A stretch of DNA of 41,852 nt, taken from Candidatus Peregrinibacteria bacterium (GTDB lineage: Bacteria; Patescibacteriota; Gracilibacteria; UM-FILTER-43-11). Below are positions 7,413 through 17,178 of this stretch, piece by piece; position 1 is the first letter of the stretch, and every line of letters begins with the position of its first letter. A model generated the notes under the pieces. That model saw only the letters and a list, made by a program, of their open reading frames with translations, searched no databases and was not told the origin of the DNA. The translations under genes were made by a program, and so were the position numbers. The DNA lies in NCBI GenBank assembly GCA_016932495.1, contig JAFGCR010000048.1:1-41852 (forward strand). The letters are read 5' to 3'.

Positions 7413-7447
7413 ATTGTATCGTCGTTTCGTTGTATCGTTGTATCGTA
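7413..7447. repeat. 8-nt word repeat (GTATCGTT), right of the four-helix-bundle gene
   Basis: TATCGTC, GTTTCGTT, GTATCGTT and GTATCGTA run in tandem and end about 11 bp before the topA ATG. The word is the approximate reverse complement of the 6865-6893 repeat and recurs at 9720-9748. Confidence 0.75.
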
Positions 7448-7458
7448 AGCTAAAATTT

Positions 7459-9687
7459 ATGAATCATATCATTATTGTCGAGTCGCCCGCCAAGGCCAGA
7501 ACGCTTAAAAAATTTCTGGGAGCCAAATATAACATCAAGGCTTCCATGGGGCATATCCGGGATCTTCCGAAAAAAGAATTGGGCATCGATGTCAAAAAAG
7601 GGTTTGAGCCAAAATATGAGATCAGTCCGGACAAGAAAAAAATTGTCAGGGAGCTCAAAGACCTTGTCCATAAATATAAAGACACGATGGTCTGGCTGGC
7701 CTCTGATGAGGACCGTGAAGGGGAAAGCATTGCCTGGCACCTGGTGCACGCACTGGATTTAAAGAAAGACCATTATAAGCGGATCGCTTTCCATGAAATA
7801 ACCAAACCGGCCATCTTGACCGCCCTGGAAAATCCCCGAAGCATTGATATCAATCTTGTCTACGCCCAGCAGGCCCGCCGTGTACTCGACCGTTTGGTGG
7901 GTTACAAACTCTCCCCTCTGCTATGGACGAAGGTCAGGGGCGGGCTGAGCGCCGGACGCGTGCAAAGCGTCGCGGTCCGCCTGGTAGTGGAGCGGGAGCG
8001 GGAGATCGAAGATTTCAAACCGGAAGAATATTGGAAGATCGATGTTGACCTGAAGGCAAAAAAAGGCAAATTCAATGCCGAGCTTATTCAGGTCAAAAAT
8101 AAAAAAGCAGAGGTAAAAAGCGGAAAGGAGGCGGCAGCGATTGTTAAAGACCTTAAGGGCGCCGATTATAAAGTGGCGGACCTTATCACCAGCGCGGCTA
8201 AGCGCTATCCCGCGCCTCCGTTTATCACCAGCACCCTCCAGCAGGAAGCTTCACGCAAGCTCGGTTTTTCGGTCAAACAGACCATGGTGGTCGCCCAGCA
8301 GCTTTATGAAGGGGTCGAACATGGCAAACAGCATACCGGTCTTGTTACCTATATGAGAACGGATTCATTTAATCTCTCCATGGAATTTTTGAGGGAAGTC
8401 CCCAAAGTGATTAAAAAATTATATGGTGAGGAGTACGCGCTTGAAAAACCCCGTTTCTTCACGAAAAAAACCAAAGGCGCGCAGGAAGCCCACGAAGCCA
8501 TCCGGCCCACGGACCCCAGTAAGACCCCCGAGAGCCTAAAGCCCCATCTGGATCCCCATCAATATAAATTGTATAAGCTGATCTGGGAACGGACCATGGC
8601 CTGCCAGATGCCCGAGGCAAAACTGGATGTGACCACTGTGACAGTGGAAACCGATAACGATTACACTCTTGTCGCCAAGGGGCAGGTGATCAGATCGCCG
8701 GGTTTTATGAAGGTATATGTGGAGGGCACTGATCATCCGGATGAAGCGCTGGCGAACAAAGAGCGGATCCTTCCGGAAATCGAAAAAGGTGAAGCGTGTA
8801 AACTAGTCAAGATCAACGATGAACAGAAATTTACCCAGCCGCCTGCCCGCTATACGGAAGCGACCCTGGTCAAAAAACTGGAGTCCGAAGGAATCGGCCG
8901 TCCTTCCACGTACGCACCGACGATCTCGACGATCATCCAGCGGGGTTATGTGGAAAAAAAACCAGATAAAAAACTTTATCCGCTGGAGATCGGCATTATT
9001 GTGAATGATTTTCTGATGAAGCACTTTAAAGACATCGTCAATTATAATTTCACGGCGGATATGGAGGAGAAACTGGATGACATCGCGGAAGGTAAGGTTG
9101 AATGGAAACCTGTGATAGAGGATTTTTATCAACCGTTTGAGAAAACACTGGAGGAAAAAAAGAAGACCATTAAAAAAACGGATGTGGTCAAAGAAAAGAC
9201 AGATGAAAAGTGTGAAATATGCGGCGCGCCCATGGTAATCAAATTGGGACGGAACGGCAAATTCCTGAGCTGTTCTAAGTATCCGGAATGCAAAAACGCC
9301 AAACCGCTCAAAGAAGACCGGAAAAAAGAAGAGAAACTGCAAAAAGAATTCAAAGATGAGAAATGTGAAAAATGCGGTTCGCCCATGGTGGTGAAGACCG
9401 GCAAATTCGGAGATTTTCTGGCCTGTTCCGCTTATCCCAAATGCAAGACCACCCGGCCTTTAGCCCATGCCATCGACGCGGAATGCCCGAAATGCGGCGG
9501 CAAACTGGTTGAAAAACGGACCAAGCGCGGAAAGGTGTTTTATGGCTGTTCCAATTACCCCAAATGCGATTTTGCCACATGGAGCAAGCCGGTTGATGAC
9601 CCATGCCCTGTCTGCAAAGGGCTTCAGACTCAGGCTAAAAAGAATCTGATCAAATGCGAAAAATGCGGGAAAGAAACGGAGGTTTAA
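7459..9687 (+). CDS. topA: DNA topoisomerase I (type IA)
   Basis: The 742-residue enzyme begins MNHIIIVESPAKARTLKKFL, the TOPRIM start with its catalytic Glu, followed by the acidic triad DEDREGESIAWH. The active-site tyrosine is Y298 in LVTYMRTDSF; SEGIGRPSTYAPTI is also conserved. The C terminus has three zinc-ribbon repeats (CEICGAP...CSKYPEC, CEKCGSP...CSAYPKC, CPKCGGK...CSNYPKC) and a final CPVC...CEKCG ribbon. It relaxes negative supercoils. A start at 7414 would add 15 residues read from the GTATCGTT repeat; I chose the ATG at 7459. No Shine-Dalgarno site. The next gene follows after 67 bp. Confidence 0.97.
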   Translation: MNHIIIVESPAKARTLKKFLGAKYNIKASMGHIRDLPKKELGIDVKKGFEPKYEISPDKKKIVRELKDLVHKYKDTMVWLASDEDREGESIAWHLVHALDLKKDHYKRIAFHEITKPAILTALENPRSIDINLVYAQQARRVLDRLVGYKLSPLLWTKVRGGLSAGRVQSVAVRLVVEREREIEDFKPEEYWKIDVDLKAKKGKFNAELIQVKNKKAEVKSGKEAAAIVKDLKGADYKVADLITSAAKRYPAPPFITSTLQQEASRKLGFSVKQTMVVAQQLYEGVEHGKQHTGLVTYMRTDSFNLSMEFLREVPKVIKKLYGEEYALEKPRFFTKKTKGAQEAHEAIRPTDPSKTPESLKPHLDPHQYKLYKLIWERTMACQMPEAKLDVTTVTVETDNDYTLVAKGQVIRSPGFMKVYVEGTDHPDEALANKERILPEIEKGEACKLVKINDEQKFTQPPARYTEATLVKKLESEGIGRPSTYAPTISTIIQRGYVEKKPDKKLYPLEIGIIVNDFLMKHFKDIVNYNFTADMEEKLDDIAEGKVEWKPVIEDFYQPFEKTLEEKKKTIKKTDVVKEKTDEKCEICGAPMVIKLGRNGKFLSCSKYPECKNAKPLKEDRKKEEKLQKEFKDEKCEKCGSPMVVKTGKFGDFLACSAYPKCKTTRPLAHAIDAECPKCGGKLVEKRTKRGKVFYGCSNYPKCDFATWSKPVDDPCPVCKGLQTQAKKNLIKCEKCGKETEV

Positions 9688-9750
9688 TTTCTGATTTCTG
9701 ATTTCAGATTTCTGATTTTTGTTGTATCGTTATTTTGTTATTTCGTTATG
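9688..9750. repeat. Word repeats TTTCTGA (7 nt) and GTATCGTT-like
   Basis: Four TTTCTGA/TTTCAGA units begin at the topA stop codon, followed by TTGTATCGTTATTTTG and TTATTTCGTTATG, related to the 7413-7447 word. There is no reverse-complement arm, so this locus is tandem only. It ends 4 bp before the next ATG. Confidence 0.75.
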
Positions 9751-9754
9751 TTAA

Positions 9755-11434
9755 ATGAGTAAAAACCTACTGCTTAAAAAATTACTGGAACGCCGGAAAA
9801 ACAAGACAACCTTGCTGGATCGTCTCCTGTTCGCCATTCTGGGAATCGGTTTCCTGATGATGATCGCTTTTTTTGTTTATCTGCTCTGGTTCACGCTTAC
9901 CAACCGAAGCGCTACCTATATATTACCCGCTGAAAAAACGGTCGCCTATTTTGAGCTGAAAGATCTTACGCTTCCCCCGCGGCTGGATCAGAAAACGATT
10001 TTTAACCTTACGGGCTTAAGCGCGGTCCTGAAACAGACCTTTCAGCTCGATATGGAAGACCTTCAGGAGCAATTGTCCCAGGGGCGGCTTGGATTAGCAC
10101 TGATTAAAAATGGCGACAATAAAAATAAACTTGTCCTGTTCTTCCGTATCCGCAGCCAAAAACAGGCGCTAGCCTTTTTCGAAGGCCTGGGGATGGGAGG
10201 AGAAAAGCTGACGGTGAGCGGCGATAAAAAACTGCCGATTTATTCCTATCCGCAAAGCAACCATTTTTCCTTCAGTTTTATCGGACCTTACCTGTTCATT
10301 GCTGAAAAACCTTCCACGCTGGAAATGATCCAGGCGGTCTACCGCGGTGAAGACGCTAACCTCAACGCGGATCCGGCTTACCGGAAATCGCTGGCCAACC
10401 TCCCCCGGCAAGCGTGGGGATATGGCTATCTCAATATCCAGGCGCTTTATTTCGGAGATAACAATCCTCTCAGCCAACTCATTGACCCCCTTAAGAACAT
10501 CACCGACCATCTGGTCCTGACCATCCAGAAAGAATACAATGGCTTCCATTTCAATACCCTCCTGTCGCTCGACCCGAAACTGCTGGCTCTGAAAAAGGGG
10601 TATACGGACTCGACCCGTTTCGCCTACAGCCTGGCGGACTTTTTAGGCTCCCAGAATCTGGCCGCTTATATAGGAGGGGCTAATTTAAGCGATGAGTGGC
10701 AGAACACGCTCGAGACCATCAGCCAGCTCAATCCTGCCTACGGCATCATCCTCGAGGGAGTGGTGCGGGCGCAGGTGAACCGCATATTCGGGGAAGATGT
10801 GAGTTTACGGAATGATATTTACCCTTTGTTTGAAGGGGAATATGCTTTGGCCTTTGAATACCTGGAAAACGGACAGCTCGGCATTAAACTGATCCTGAAA
10901 CACAATGACCGGACGTTCGCGGAGGTTAAATTAAAAAAACTGCTGGAAGGCTTCCAGACCCTGGCCGCCCAGTTCGCCCCGCGCCTGAAAGAATTTACCC
11001 TGCCGGACGGCACGGAAAGCCGGGAGCTGGTGGCCGACCCGTCACGCCTCAAAGAAATCAGCGAAATATATGAAGATTATGAGATCAACTGTCTTGATGT
11101 CTCTGATTCCGCTTATGGGTTCTGTTACGCGGTGACTGATGAACTCATCATCATGGGCAACCATCCTGAATCGATTAAAGAAACTATTGACCTGAGCATC
11201 TCACCCCGTTTCATTTTGTCTCAATCTCAATCGTTCCGCCAGGCGCTGAGTAATTTGAGCGCGGTGAGCGATGAGATCACTTTTGTGGATCTGCAGAACC
11301 TTCACCCGCTTCTGATGAACACGCCCCTGGGCGTTTACAGCCAGAACCTCCTCAGCTCTTTTGAAGCCGTCACGTGGATCAAACATTATTTTAATGATGG
11401 AGTGAGCACGGAAGGGTACCTTTTGCTGAAATAA
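9755..11434 (+). CDS. DUF3352-like membrane-anchored protein
   Basis: The 559-residue protein has a basic N terminus (MSKNLLLKKLLERRKNK), one transmembrane helix at about residues 24-47 (LLFAILGIGFLMMIAFFVYLLW) and a large outside domain. ATYILPAEKTVAYFELKDL, repeated 'LGLALI/YGYLNIQ/ALAFEYLENGQ' strands and paired LLSS/LSL segments resemble DUF3352 proteins, which lack a known function. It follows topA closely and may be cotranscribed with it. No catalytic motif is visible. The start is preceded by the repeat and no Shine-Dalgarno site. Family call is moderate. Confidence 0.65.
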   Translation: MSKNLLLKKLLERRKNKTTLLDRLLFAILGIGFLMMIAFFVYLLWFTLTNRSATYILPAEKTVAYFELKDLTLPPRLDQKTIFNLTGLSAVLKQTFQLDMEDLQEQLSQGRLGLALIKNGDNKNKLVLFFRIRSQKQALAFFEGLGMGGEKLTVSGDKKLPIYSYPQSNHFSFSFIGPYLFIAEKPSTLEMIQAVYRGEDANLNADPAYRKSLANLPRQAWGYGYLNIQALYFGDNNPLSQLIDPLKNITDHLVLTIQKEYNGFHFNTLLSLDPKLLALKKGYTDSTRFAYSLADFLGSQNLAAYIGGANLSDEWQNTLETISQLNPAYGIILEGVVRAQVNRIFGEDVSLRNDIYPLFEGEYALAFEYLENGQLGIKLILKHNDRTFAEVKLKKLLEGFQTLAAQFAPRLKEFTLPDGTESRELVADPSRLKEISEIYEDYEINCLDVSDSAYGFCYAVTDELIIMGNHPESIKETIDLSISPRFILSQSQSFRQALSNLSAVSDEITFVDLQNLHPLLMNTPLGVYSQNLLSSFEAVTWIKHYFNDGVSTEGYLLLK

Positions 11435-11442
11435 TTCTTCCA

Positions 11443-11506
11443 AGTGAGTAGTTTGTAAGTTGTAGTGAGTAGTGAGCTACAACCTACAAACTACAACCTA
11501 CAAACC
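11443..11506. repeat. Self-complementary 7-nt word repeat (CTACAAC)
   Basis: GTAGTTTGTAAGTTGTAG and GTGAGTAGTGAG form the left arm. The right arm is CTACAAC-CTACAAA-CTACAAC-CTACAAA with strict 7-nt period. It sits between the DUF3352-like gene and the groES promoter. Confidence 0.8.
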
Positions 11507-11513
11507 AGAAATG

Positions 11514-11541
11514 TTGACAACAAGTCCAAGATTGCTAGAAT
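11514..11541 (+). promoter_or_regulatory. groESL promoter
   Basis: TTGACA (11514-11519), a 16-bp spacer and TAGAAT (11536-11541) lie immediately upstream of the CIRCE element, so repressor binding would overlap the start of transcription. Confidence 0.8.
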
Positions 11542-11544
11542 GAT

Positions 11545-11571
11545 TTAGCACTCAGTTATTTAAAGTGCTAA
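11545..11571 (+). promoter_or_regulatory. CIRCE operator (HrcA-binding site)
   Basis: TTAGCACTC, a 9-bp spacer, then AAGTGCTAA matches the CIRCE consensus (TTAGCACTC-N9-GAGTGCTAA) with one mismatch. It places groES-groEL under HrcA heat-shock repression. No hrcA gene is in the window. Confidence 0.93.
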
Positions 11572-11648
11572 ACTATTGAAAATTGAAGATCCAAAAATTC
11601 CAAGATTAATTTTCAATCTTCAATCTTTTAATTTTTAATCAAAATGAT

Positions 11649-11939
11649 ATGAACATCAGACCTCTTAATGGTTATGTTGTTATTAAGCCTCTTGAACAGG
11701 AGGAAATGACCAAAAGCGGGATTGTGATCCCTGACACGGCCAACAAAGAAAAACCCCAGGAAGGAGAAGTGGTGGCGGTGGCCAATAAAAACATCAGCAG
11801 TAACGGCACCGAACTCCCGATTGAAATGAAAGTGGGCGATAAGGTTTTATACGGCCGTTATTCCGGCGAGGATGTGAAAGTGGACGGCGTGGAATACAAA
11901 ATCGTGGAAATGACGTCTGTACGCGCTATTGTGGCGTAG
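11649..11939 (+). CDS. groES: Co-chaperonin GroES
   Basis: The 96-residue protein is a complete GroES: MNIRPLNGYVVIKPLEQEE, the mobile-loop region KSGIVIPDTANKEKPQEGEV, and GDKVLYGRYSGEDVKVDGVE. It caps the GroEL ring during ATP-driven folding. It is first in a two-gene operon with groEL behind a promoter and CIRCE operator, with a leader of about 100 nt. No Shine-Dalgarno site precedes the ATG (AATCAAAATGATATG). The upstream ATG at 11644 is not in a useful frame. Confidence 0.97.
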   Translation: MNIRPLNGYVVIKPLEQEEMTKSGIVIPDTANKEKPQEGEVVAVANKNISSNGTELPIEMKVGDKVLYGRYSGEDVKVDGVEYKIVEMTSVRAIVA

Positions 11940-11999
11940 TGACTCGTGCCTAGTGACTAGTGACTCGCGAGACCCGAGGCACGAAGCACGAGACACGTT
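11939..11999. repeat. Self-complementary 7-nt word repeat (GACTCGT/ACGAGAC) between groES and groEL
   Basis: GACTCGT, GCCTAGT, GACTAGT and GACTCGC form the left arm. CGAGGCACGAAGCACGAG and ACACG form the reverse-complement arm. It starts right after the groES stop, inside an operon, so it would be transcribed and could fold in the groES-groEL mRNA. It shares its word with 461-529 and 21611-21679. Confidence 0.85.
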
Positions 12000-12018
12000 A
12001 AAAATTTATAATTTTTAA

Positions 12019-13683
<1,665 letters not shown>

Positions 13684-13733
13684 ATTTCTGAATCCCTTTA
13701 AAAAAGGGGTCCATTACTCCCCAAAATATCTGA

Positions 13734-14099
13734 ATGAGATTTAAACGATTAATCATTTTCGGAATTGTTGCTCTTGCTGTGTTTTTGATCTTTTTCGCTT
13801 TTTCTTTACGCGGAATCTACACGGGCGTGAAGGAGATCTGTGATGAGTATCAGGGACGTTTTGGAGGTGAAAGCTGTGCTCAATCGCTGATGATGTCCAT
13901 TGATTCGATTGAGACTTCGGTCCAGGAAAAAAACGACGCCCTATGGGCACTCAGTCAGCTGGGACGGGAAGAATCCCTTCCGTTCCTGTATCAACTTGAA
14001 AAGCAGCAAAATGAGCGCCTTTCTGATATAATGCTCCACCGCGCTATCCGTTTTTCGGAAAGATGGACGCTGACCAAATGGATGTATAAAAATCTTTAA
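13734..14099 (+). CDS. Hypothetical membrane-anchored protein
   Basis: The 121-residue protein has a single N-terminal transmembrane helix (about residues 6-26, IIFGIVALAVFLIFFAFSL) and an otherwise helical soluble part with two cysteines (EICDEYQ, GESCAQS) that could form a disulfide outside the cell. The C-terminal half (ALWALSQLGREESLPFLYQL) resembles a HEAT-like helical pair. It follows groEL by 50 bp and is one base from the next gene, so the two probably form a transcription unit. I do not recognise a family. Confidence 0.65.
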   Translation: MRFKRLIIFGIVALAVFLIFFAFSLRGIYTGVKEICDEYQGRFGGESCAQSLMMSIDSIETSVQEKNDALWALSQLGREESLPFLYQLEKQQNERLSDIMLHRAIRFSERWTLTKWMYKNL

Positions 14100-14100
14100 T

Positions 14101-14394
14101 ATGTCTTTTGAACGTTATTTCCCCGGCCATGAATCATTAGATTCCAAGCCATTGGATGGTGGTGAAGAACTTCATATTGTAAAATTTGAGGACCATCATG
14201 CTAATCCGCCCAAAGAGATTTTTCAGCTATGCTGTACGGGAGACGGAGGTGGTTTTATGATTCCGTTTCCAGAAAACGCCCGGCACTATAAATTGAGTGA
14301 GATCGTCGAGATGTACCGTGCAATCAAAACGAGAGAGGATGTAATAAAAACACTTCGACAACTCCAAGGAGAGGATAGGCGAAATTCGGATTAA
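14101..14394 (+). CDS. Hypothetical 97-residue protein
   Basis: A soluble acidic protein (MSFERYFPGHESLDSKPLDG at the N terminus) with a central FQLCCTGDGGGFMIPFPENA and a C-terminal helix (IVEMYRAIKTREDVIKTLRQ). It starts one base after the previous stop codon, which suggests coupled translation. A TGATATAAT extended -10-like sequence lies at about 14024-14032 within the upstream gene. No known family or catalytic motif is recognised. Confidence 0.6.
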   Translation: MSFERYFPGHESLDSKPLDGGEELHIVKFEDHHANPPKEIFQLCCTGDGGGFMIPFPENARHYKLSEIVEMYRAIKTREDVIKTLRQLQGEDRRNSD

Positions 14395-14444
14395 GCTGGT
14401 CGTTTGGGAGGTTTTTTGATATGGTTTCCGAGGATTAAGTTTGC

Positions 14445-14480
14445 ACTTAGTCCCTCATCCTTAGCTCTTAGTCCTTAGCC
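14445..14480. repeat. 7-nt word repeat (TTAGTCC)
   Basis: TTAGTCC, CTCATCC, TTAGCTC, TTAGTCC and TTAGCC run in tandem and end one or two bases before the AsnRS ATG. The word resembles the AATCCTTA words in front of secD (2862-2883). A GGATTAAG upstream (about 14432) is a possible remnant of a complementary arm. Confidence 0.65.
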
Positions 14481-14481
14481 A

Positions 14482-15774
14482 ATGATTATCCGAATCTCAG
14501 ACGCCAAAAACCATGTCGATCAGGAAGCCACCATTCAGGGGTGGATGTATAACAAGCGCGGCAGCGGAAAGATCTATTTTCTCCAGTTGCGGGATGGGAG
14601 CGGGCTGATGCAGGCGGTGGCCTGCGAAGGAGACACGCCCGACAGCGCGATGAAGACCGCCGGAGATCTGCAGATGGAAACTTCTTTAAAGGTAACCGGA
14701 AAAATCACCCAGCACCCTAAACATGATGATGTTTTTGAGATGCAGGTCACAGACATTGAAGTCATCCACCAGCCGGCAGAAGAATATCCCATCAGCAAAA
14801 AGGAACATGGGCCGGATTTTCTATTGGATAACCGGCATCTGTGGCTCAGGAGCAGTAAGCAATGGGCCATTCAGCGGGTGCGAAACACCATCATCAACGC
14901 GACGTATGACTATTTCAATCAGAACGGATTCATTAAAATCGACTCCCCTATTCTCACGCCCAACGCGTGTGAAGGGACGACGGAATTGTTTGAAATCGAG
15001 TATTTTGATGAAGGGAGTGCGTACCTGAGCCAATCCGGACAGCTGTATCTGGAGGCCGCGGTGATGAGCCATGGACGTGTGTTCGATTTCGGCCCGGTGT
15101 TCCGCGCGGAAAAAAGCAAGACCCGCCGGCATTTAACGGAATTCTGGATGATGGACGCGGAAATGCTGTGCGACCATGAGGAAAACCTGAAAATACAGGA
15201 AGAACTGATCTGCCACATAATTAAAAAGGTATTGGATATAAATCAAAAAGAACTGACGATCCTGGAGCGGGACATCGAACCGTTAAGAAAGATCAAAGCG
15301 CCGTTCATCCGCAAAACCCATGCGGAGGTGGTGGAGGAATTAAGGGGAATGGGCTCGGATATCCAGCCCGACCATGACCTGGGCGGGGATGATGAGACCA
15401 TTCTTACCCAAAAATACGACCAGCCGATCTTTGTGGAAAAGTATCCGGCGGAAGTGAAGGCTTTTTATATGAAACGCGACCCAAAAGACGATAGCCGGGC
15501 CTTGTGCGCCGACTTACTGGCGCCGGAAGGGTACGGGGAGATCATCGGCGGGTCTCAGCGTGAAGATGATTATGATGTGCTGATGGCGCGCATTAAAGAA
15601 CACAAGCTCGACCCCAAGGTATTCGAGTGGTATCTGGACCTGCGGAAATACGGCTCCATGCCGCACAGCGGGTTTGGGTATGGATTGGAACGCATCACCG
15701 GCTGGATCTGCGGTACTCAGCACATCCGCGAGACCATTCCCTTCCCACGGATGATCAACCGGATAAAGCCTTAA
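14482..15774 (+). CDS. asnS: Asparaginyl-tRNA synthetase
   Basis: The 430-residue class IIb synthetase has an N-terminal OB-fold anticodon-binding domain (ATIQGWMYNKRGSGKIYFLQ) and a catalytic core. The core includes motif 2 (FGPVFRAEKSKTRRHLTEFW), YPAEVKAFYMK, which distinguishes AsnRS from AspRS, EIIGGSQRE, and motif 3 GFGYGLERITGWICG. It charges tRNA-Asn directly, so the Asp-tRNA-Asn amidation route is not needed for Asn. The length is normal. The ATG directly follows a word repeat, without a Shine-Dalgarno site. It is convergent with the next gene, with only one base between stop codons. Confidence 0.97.
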   Translation: MIIRISDAKNHVDQEATIQGWMYNKRGSGKIYFLQLRDGSGLMQAVACEGDTPDSAMKTAGDLQMETSLKVTGKITQHPKHDDVFEMQVTDIEVIHQPAEEYPISKKEHGPDFLLDNRHLWLRSSKQWAIQRVRNTIINATYDYFNQNGFIKIDSPILTPNACEGTTELFEIEYFDEGSAYLSQSGQLYLEAAVMSHGRVFDFGPVFRAEKSKTRRHLTEFWMMDAEMLCDHEENLKIQEELICHIIKKVLDINQKELTILERDIEPLRKIKAPFIRKTHAEVVEELRGMGSDIQPDHDLGGDDETILTQKYDQPIFVEKYPAEVKAFYMKRDPKDDSRALCADLLAPEGYGEIIGGSQREDDYDVLMARIKEHKLDPKVFEWYLDLRKYGSMPHSGFGYGLERITGWICGTQHIRETIPFPRMINRIKP

Positions 15775-15775
15775 G

Positions 15776-16666
15776 TTATCGTGGTTTTCGGGTGGAAACG
15801 CTAGTGACTTTTGTCATGCCTTCATCAGGAGGTGTTTTTTTGGCCACTGTTTCACTCTTATCTCCACTGATTATATTTCCTTCTTCCAAATCCATTTTTT
15901 CAAAATCCGCCACATAGACAGGAGGCTCTTTTGCTAACATTTCATCTACTTCCCCCATCGTCTGCACCCATGCGACGTCATCTTCCATATCTCTGCCTTC
16001 AGAACGATGTTTTTCAATATAGGCTTTAACAGCATGGTCTGTTATATCAGTCCATCCTGTTGTAAGGACCTCAGGATGAACGATTGCCAGTGCACCAGTC
16101 ATCATCACCTCTTCATCAGGATTTAACCCAAAGCCTTCCGGCTTTTTTTCTGCGCCTTCCTGTGAAAAAAGATCTCCTTCAGGCATGCGCTCATCTGGCT
16201 TGATTAAAGGAACGGTTGCTTTATAGGCGTCTGAATATTCTTTATTGGTCTCCATCATCTTATTGTGGACGGTGGTCCAGTTTTGAGCGTCAAGACGCTT
16301 GCCGGCAAAACCTGATGTTTTTATCGCTTCGCCCACAGACCCTTTTTTGTCTCCCCAAAAACGTTTATCGTAAGCCATTTCAAAAGCGAATAAGGCTTCT
16401 TTTGAAGCCCTCTCTCTTTCCAGCTTTTCTTTGGCGCTGGCCTTTTTTCCCATAGCTTCTTTCCGCTTTTCAACGCTGGCTTTCTGTGCTGCTAATTTTT
16501 CCTGCATTTCACTTTTTTTGCGTTTGGCCTCTGCCAATAGCCTTTGCTTTTCTGCCCAATCTGAAGACATGTCTTCAATACCTAATGAAGGTGATACGGG
16601 TTTTATATCCCTAAGTCTTTTTTCGACAGGACCGCTTGTTTTAAAGTCGGGCGTTTCTTTTGCCAT
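15776..16666 (-). CDS. Hypothetical charged coiled-coil protein
   Basis: The 296-residue protein is very rich in Lys, Glu and Ala. Residues about 36-95 form a strong predicted coiled coil (EKQRLLAEAKRKKSEMQEKL onward). The C-terminal half is acidic (DEVDEMLAKEPPVYVADFEKM fragments). There is no signal peptide or membrane helix, so it is probably cytoplasmic. It has its own extended -10 promoter, closely similar to that of the small coiled-coil gene at 32461-32643. I recognise no family; such proteins are common lineage-specific genes in Patescibacteria. Confidence 0.7.
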   Translation of the reverse strand: MAKETPDFKTSGPVEKRLRDIKPVSPSLGIEDMSSDWAEKQRLLAEAKRKKSEMQEKLAAQKASVEKRKEAMGKKASAKEKLERERASKEALFAFEMAYDKRFWGDKKGSVGEAIKTSGFAGKRLDAQNWTTVHNKMMETNKEYSDAYKATVPLIKPDERMPEGDLFSQEGAEKKPEGFGLNPDEEVMMTGALAIVHPEVLTTGWTDITDHAVKAYIEKHRSEGRDMEDDVAWVQTMGEVDEMLAKEPPVYVADFEKMDLEEGNIISGDKSETVAKKTPPDEGMTKVTSVSTRKPR

Positions 16667-16695
16667 GATATTTATTTTAATTTATATATTATAAA

Positions 16696-16704
16696 ATTAT
16701 ACCA
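16696..16704 (-). promoter_or_regulatory. Extended -10 promoter of the coiled-coil hypothetical gene
   Basis: The minus strand reads ATATGGTATAATTTTATAAT, a perfect TGnTATAAT, about 30 bp upstream of the ATG. It is nearly identical to the sequence at 32667-32675. Confidence 0.6.
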
Positions 16705-16740
16705 TATTTAAAAATAAATGGCAAGTTTTTAAAGGAATTT

Positions 16741-16788
16741 CTCCGGGTTGGTCGAAATGACAAAAAAAGTGGCTGAAATGACAAAAGA
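16741..16788. repeat. Fragment of GTCATTTCGA-type repeat
   Basis: TTGGTCGAAATGACA and a second GGCTGAAATGACA occur in tandem downstream of the yjbQ-like gene. The word is the reverse complement of the TGTCATTTCGA end of the inverted element at 34280-34350. Confidence 0.45.
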
Positions 16789-17178
16789 TTATGACTCTTT
16801 AACCCAAACCTCTCTTTCCCTTGGCCCATCGAATTCGCAAAAATAGATTGTCTGCCATTGGCCGAGTTTTAACTCTCCGCCTTCCACAAATACCTGAACC
16901 GAGGAGCCGATGAGGGAGGATTTGATGTGAGCGTCGGAATTACCTTCCTCGTGATCGTATTCCAAATCCAGCGGCACCAGGTCGTTCAGCCGGCGGAGGA
17001 TGTCGCGCTGGACCGCTGGGTCGTCGCTTTCGTTGATGAGGACACCGGCCGTGGTATGCGGGCAGTAAACGGTAACAATACCGTCTTCGATCTTCATGTT
17101 CGCGACAGCGTTTCGGACGGCGTCAGTAATATTATTTATTACGGTTCTGCCTTTGGTTGAAATAGTGATTTTTTTCAT
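16789..17178 (-). CDS. yjbQ: YjbQ/UPF0047 family protein
   Basis: The 129-residue protein carries the family's conserved blocks: VYCPHTTAGVLINESDDPAV, EGNSDAHIKSSLIGSS and LGQWQTIYFCEFDGPR. The histidines of these motifs bind a metal in known structures. The family is linked to thiamin phosphate synthase-like or phosphatase activity in older literature, but the physiological role is unsettled. I start at ATG 17178 (MKKITISTKGR); a longer frame to 17301 would add residues antisense to nothing conserved and overlap femAB heavily. The start overlaps the femAB stop as ATGA, indicating coupled translation. Confidence 0.9.
   Translation of the reverse strand: MKKITISTKGRTVINNITDAVRNAVANMKIEDGIVTVYCPHTTAGVLINESDDPAVQRDILRRLNDLVPLDLEYDHEEGNSDAHIKSSLIGSSVQVFVEGGELKLGQWQTIYFCEFDGPREREVWVKES

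Noticed and set aside
7414-7458. N-terminal extension of topoisomerase I
   Set aside because: It is read through the GTATCGTT repeat; type IA enzymes start at the MNHIIIVESPAKA block.
8803-9342. Minus-strand frame of 179 codons inside topA
   Set aside because: It is antisense to the conserved core and zinc ribbons; the Phe-rich composition is typical of a shadow of Lys/Glu codons.
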